6,521 bases of DNA, from NCBI GenBank assembly GCA_027016355.1, contig JALWAF010000155.1:1-6521 (forward strand), in the 5' to 3' direction. Below, in pieces: positions 4,732 to 6,521 of the stretch. Under the pieces are notes generated by a model. The model made no database searches, had not been told where the DNA came from, and saw only the letters and a program-made list of their open reading frames with translations. The translations under genes and the position numbers were made by a program. This stretch comes from Candidatus Moraniibacteriota bacterium (GTDB lineage: Bacteria; Patescibacteriota; Minisyncoccia; Moranbacterales; GCA-2747515). Numbering within the stretch: position 1 is the first letter of the stretch; each line of letters opens with the position of its first letter.

Positions 4732-6246
4732 ATGGCACGAAAGAAAAAAGCGACAAAAAAAGTAGTTAAAAAGAAAAAAACTGTTAAAAAAGCTATTAAA
4801 AAAACGGTCAAGAAAAAGAAAAATGTGTCAAAAAAAGTCGTAAAAAAAACAACAAAGAAAACTTCAAATAATATTAAAAAACCTATATCAAGTATTACAA
4901 AATCATTAAAAAATGATAGTATAGTGCAACAACAGTTTGTGAAAAATGGACAATTAGCTTTGCAAACAGTTCGTGGAATGAGGGATGTTTTGCCAGGAGA
5001 TCAAGCTTATTGGCAACAAATTCGTAAAATTTTTGAAAAACGATCAATAGAATATGGTTTTTCACGTATTGATACGCCCATTATAGAATTAGAAAGTCTT
5101 TTTGCAAAAGCAATTGGTGAAGATACTGATATAATTAATTCAGAATTATATACTTTTAATGCAAAAAGTGGCGATAAGGTGGCACTTAGACCAGAATTAA
5201 CAGCTTCTGTGGTTAGAGCATATATTCAACATGGCATGACTATTTTGCCAAAGCCTATCAAATTATTTTCTATGGGTCCAGTATATAGATATGATAAGCC
5301 GGGAGAAGGACGTTATAGAGAGTTTCATCAAGCAGAGTTTAATATTTTTGGAGAGGATGATGCTATTTTAGATGCACAAGTTATGCAAATTGCATATAGA
5401 GTTTTACGAAGTTTGGGTATTAAAAATATTCAATTTCGTGTTAATTCAATTGGTACTGCAGAATCTCGTAAAGAATATTTAAAGTTGCTTACGGCATATT
5501 TTCGATCAAAGAAAAGTAAATTGCCATCGAAATATCGTGATATGATAAATACCAATCCGATGCGTATTTTTGATGCAAAAGATGATAAATGTATGCAAGT
5601 TTGTGCTGGTGCACCTCAAGCTATTGATCATCTTGATAAGGAGTCACGTGAGCATTTTAAAAATTTATTAGAATATTTAGATGAATTGGATCTCTCTTAT
5701 ATAATTGATTCGCGTTTAGTACGGGGACTTGACTATTATACACGAACAGTATTTGAAATTTCTGTTGCTGATGAACAAGGGCTTAGACATTCTTTAGGTG
5801 GAGGTGGACGCTTTGATGAATTAGTAGAATTATTTGGAGGTGAGCCGACTCCAGCAATTGGTTTTGCTTTTGGAATTGATAGACTTATCATGGAGATGAA
5901 ACGAGTAAAAGCAAAGAAATATAAAGAATCACAGCCACGTGTGTTTTTAGCTCAACTTGGTGATTTAGCAAAAAAGAAAAGTTTACAATTGTTTGCAGAC
6001 ATTGAACAGTCTGGTATTTTAGTGGCAGAAAGTTTTGGTCGTGGGGCACTTAAAGCACAATTAAGATATGCAAGTAAATTAGGTGTTGATCTTACATTGA
6101 TTGTTGGACAGCAAGAAGCACTTGATGATACAGTTATTGTAAAAAATATGATTACAGGTACACAAGAAACAATTACCAAAGATAAAGCTGTGGCTTTTGT
6201 GAAAAAAAATCTGAAAGAAACAGCAAAACTTGTCAAAAGAAAATAA
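4732..6246 (+). CDS. hisS: histidyl-tRNA synthetase with lysine-rich N-terminal extension
   Basis: This cytoplasmic class II synthetase charges tRNA-His with histidine using ATP. Of 504 residues, the HisRS body begins at about 77 (LQTVRGMRDVLPGD, 77-90). Visible motifs are TPIIE (115-119), ALRPELTASVVRAY (151-164), motif 2 GPVYRYDKPGEGRYREFHQ (182-200, Arg186), HisA motif LVRGLDYY (329-336, catalytic Arg331), GGGGRFDELVELFGG (356-370) and motif 3 PAIGFAFGIDRL (374-385). The C-terminal anticodon-binding domain starts at about 403. Usual length is about 420, and the excess is the N-terminal extension. Residues 1-50 contain 25 lysines in KK and KKKK clusters and there is no acidic residue before Asp62. 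The AAGG site and the long open frame favour the ATG at 4732; a GTG at codon 70 is the main alternative. The HIT-like gene follows after 10 bases, so the two are probably cotranscribed. Confidence 0.96.
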   Translation: MARKKKATKKVVKKKKTVKKAIKKTVKKKKNVSKKVVKKTTKKTSNNIKKPISSITKSLKNDSIVQQQFVKNGQLALQTVRGMRDVLPGDQAYWQQIRKIFEKRSIEYGFSRIDTPIIELESLFAKAIGEDTDIINSELYTFNAKSGDKVALRPELTASVVRAYIQHGMTILPKPIKLFSMGPVYRYDKPGEGRYREFHQAEFNIFGEDDAILDAQVMQIAYRVLRSLGIKNIQFRVNSIGTAESRKEYLKLLTAYFRSKKSKLPSKYRDMINTNPMRIFDAKDDKCMQVCAGAPQAIDHLDKESREHFKNLLEYLDELDLSYIIDSRLVRGLDYYTRTVFEISVADEQGLRHSLGGGGRFDELVELFGGEPTPAIGFAFGIDRLIMEMKRVKAKKYKESQPRVFLAQLGDLAKKKSLQLFADIEQSGILVAESFGRGALKAQLRYASKLGVDLTLIVGQQEALDDTVIVKNMITGTQETITKDKAVAFVKKNLKETAKLVKRK

Positions 6247-6256
6247 TTATGATAAT

Positions 6257-6521
6257 ATGAATTACTGTATATTTTGTAAAATTTTAAATAAAGAAGTGCC
6301 AGCAGAAATTCTTTATGAAGATGATAAAGTTGTGGCATTTCCTGATATTGCACAATTGGCACCTGTTCATGTTTTAATTATTCCTAAAGAACATATAACT
6401 TCAATTAATGATCTTTCGGGTGTTGTTGGTGAAGAAATTGTAGGCAGATTGCTTATGGTTGCATAAAATTCGGAACAAGAACTAGGAGTTGATAAATGTG
6501 GCTATACATTATTGTATAGTG
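6257..6521 (+). pseudogene. HIT-family nucleotide-binding protein gene, interrupted by an in-frame stop and cut by the window edge
   Basis: HIT proteins hydrolyse or transfer nucleoside phosphates using a His-X-His-X-His triad. From ATG 6257 the product reads NYCIFCKI (2-9, zinc-type Cys4 and Cys7), PAEILYEDDKVVAFPDI (15-31), APVHVLIIPKEHI (35-47) and DL...GRLLMVA (52-69). It then meets TAA at 6464-6466. The same frame continues with NSEQELGVDKCGYTLLYS to 6520, which is what a HIT protein should have before its second half. The stop therefore interrupts a gene that is recognisable on both sides. One substitution in AAA, CAA or GAA would create it. The 69-residue product ends before the catalytic triad and should be inactive. 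The triad itself lies beyond the window, so its presence is unknown. It follows hisS by 10 bases with no ribosome site. A sequencing or assembly error is the main alternative to true decay. Confidence 0.8.

Noticed and set aside
6230..6256. TTG start for the HIT gene inside the end of hisS
   Set aside because: It would add nine non-homologous residues; the ATG at 6257 places NYCIFCKI at the usual family N-terminus.
6464..6466. TAA read as a sense codon (genetic code change)
   Set aside because: LCP, S41 protease, groES, lepB and hisS all end normally at TAA, so recoding of TAA across the genome is not supported.

Overview
The window is an AT-rich piece of bacterial chromosome with seven genes, all on the + strand and closely packed. 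Four features suggest a member of the Candidate Phyla Radiation (Patescibacteria, Parcubacteria-like): a short housekeeping and cell-envelope gene set, AT-rich leaders mostly without Shine-Dalgarno sequences, a long DFDRARRQQ-type LCP protein, and a lysine-rich extension on a tRNA synthetase. This placement is an inference from protein style; no marker gene settles it. TAA (and one TGA) act as ordinary stops, so there is no sign of UGA recoding.

Positions 1-3395 form an envelope block: a membrane-anchored LytR-CpsA-Psr (LCP) protein, a family 2 glycosyltransferase, and a membrane-anchored S41 carboxy-terminal processing protease. A -10 box lies just ahead of the LCP gene. A 28-bp near-perfect palindrome separates the LCP and glycosyltransferase genes, and the glycosyltransferase stop overlaps the protease start by one base. 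The glycosyltransferase could make a polyprenyl-linked glycan, the LCP protein could transfer it to an acceptor, and the protease could trim exported proteins.

Positions 3396-3801 hold a single-gene groES unit with its own extended -10 promoter and a strong intrinsic terminator. No groEL or CIRCE element is present. Positions 3802-4541 hold type I signal peptidase (lepB) behind its own likely promoter.

Positions 4542-4731 are a structured intergenic region. It has an AT-rich hairpin right after lepB, then two stem-loop modules that both carry CTAG(T/C)TGGTG and are each followed by AAGGTAA and ATGG. The second module runs into hisS. HisRS (4732-6246) carries about 75 extra N-terminal residues, half of the first 50 being lysine. 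Ten bases after it begins a HIT-family gene that has an in-frame TAA at codon 70, yet continues as recognisable HIT sequence to the window edge.

No mobile element, CRISPR array, tRNA or rRNA was seen. The points most worth a second look are the hisS leader, the palindrome at 1237-1264, the lysine-rich HisRS extension, the cysteine-bearing LCP insert and the interrupted HIT gene.
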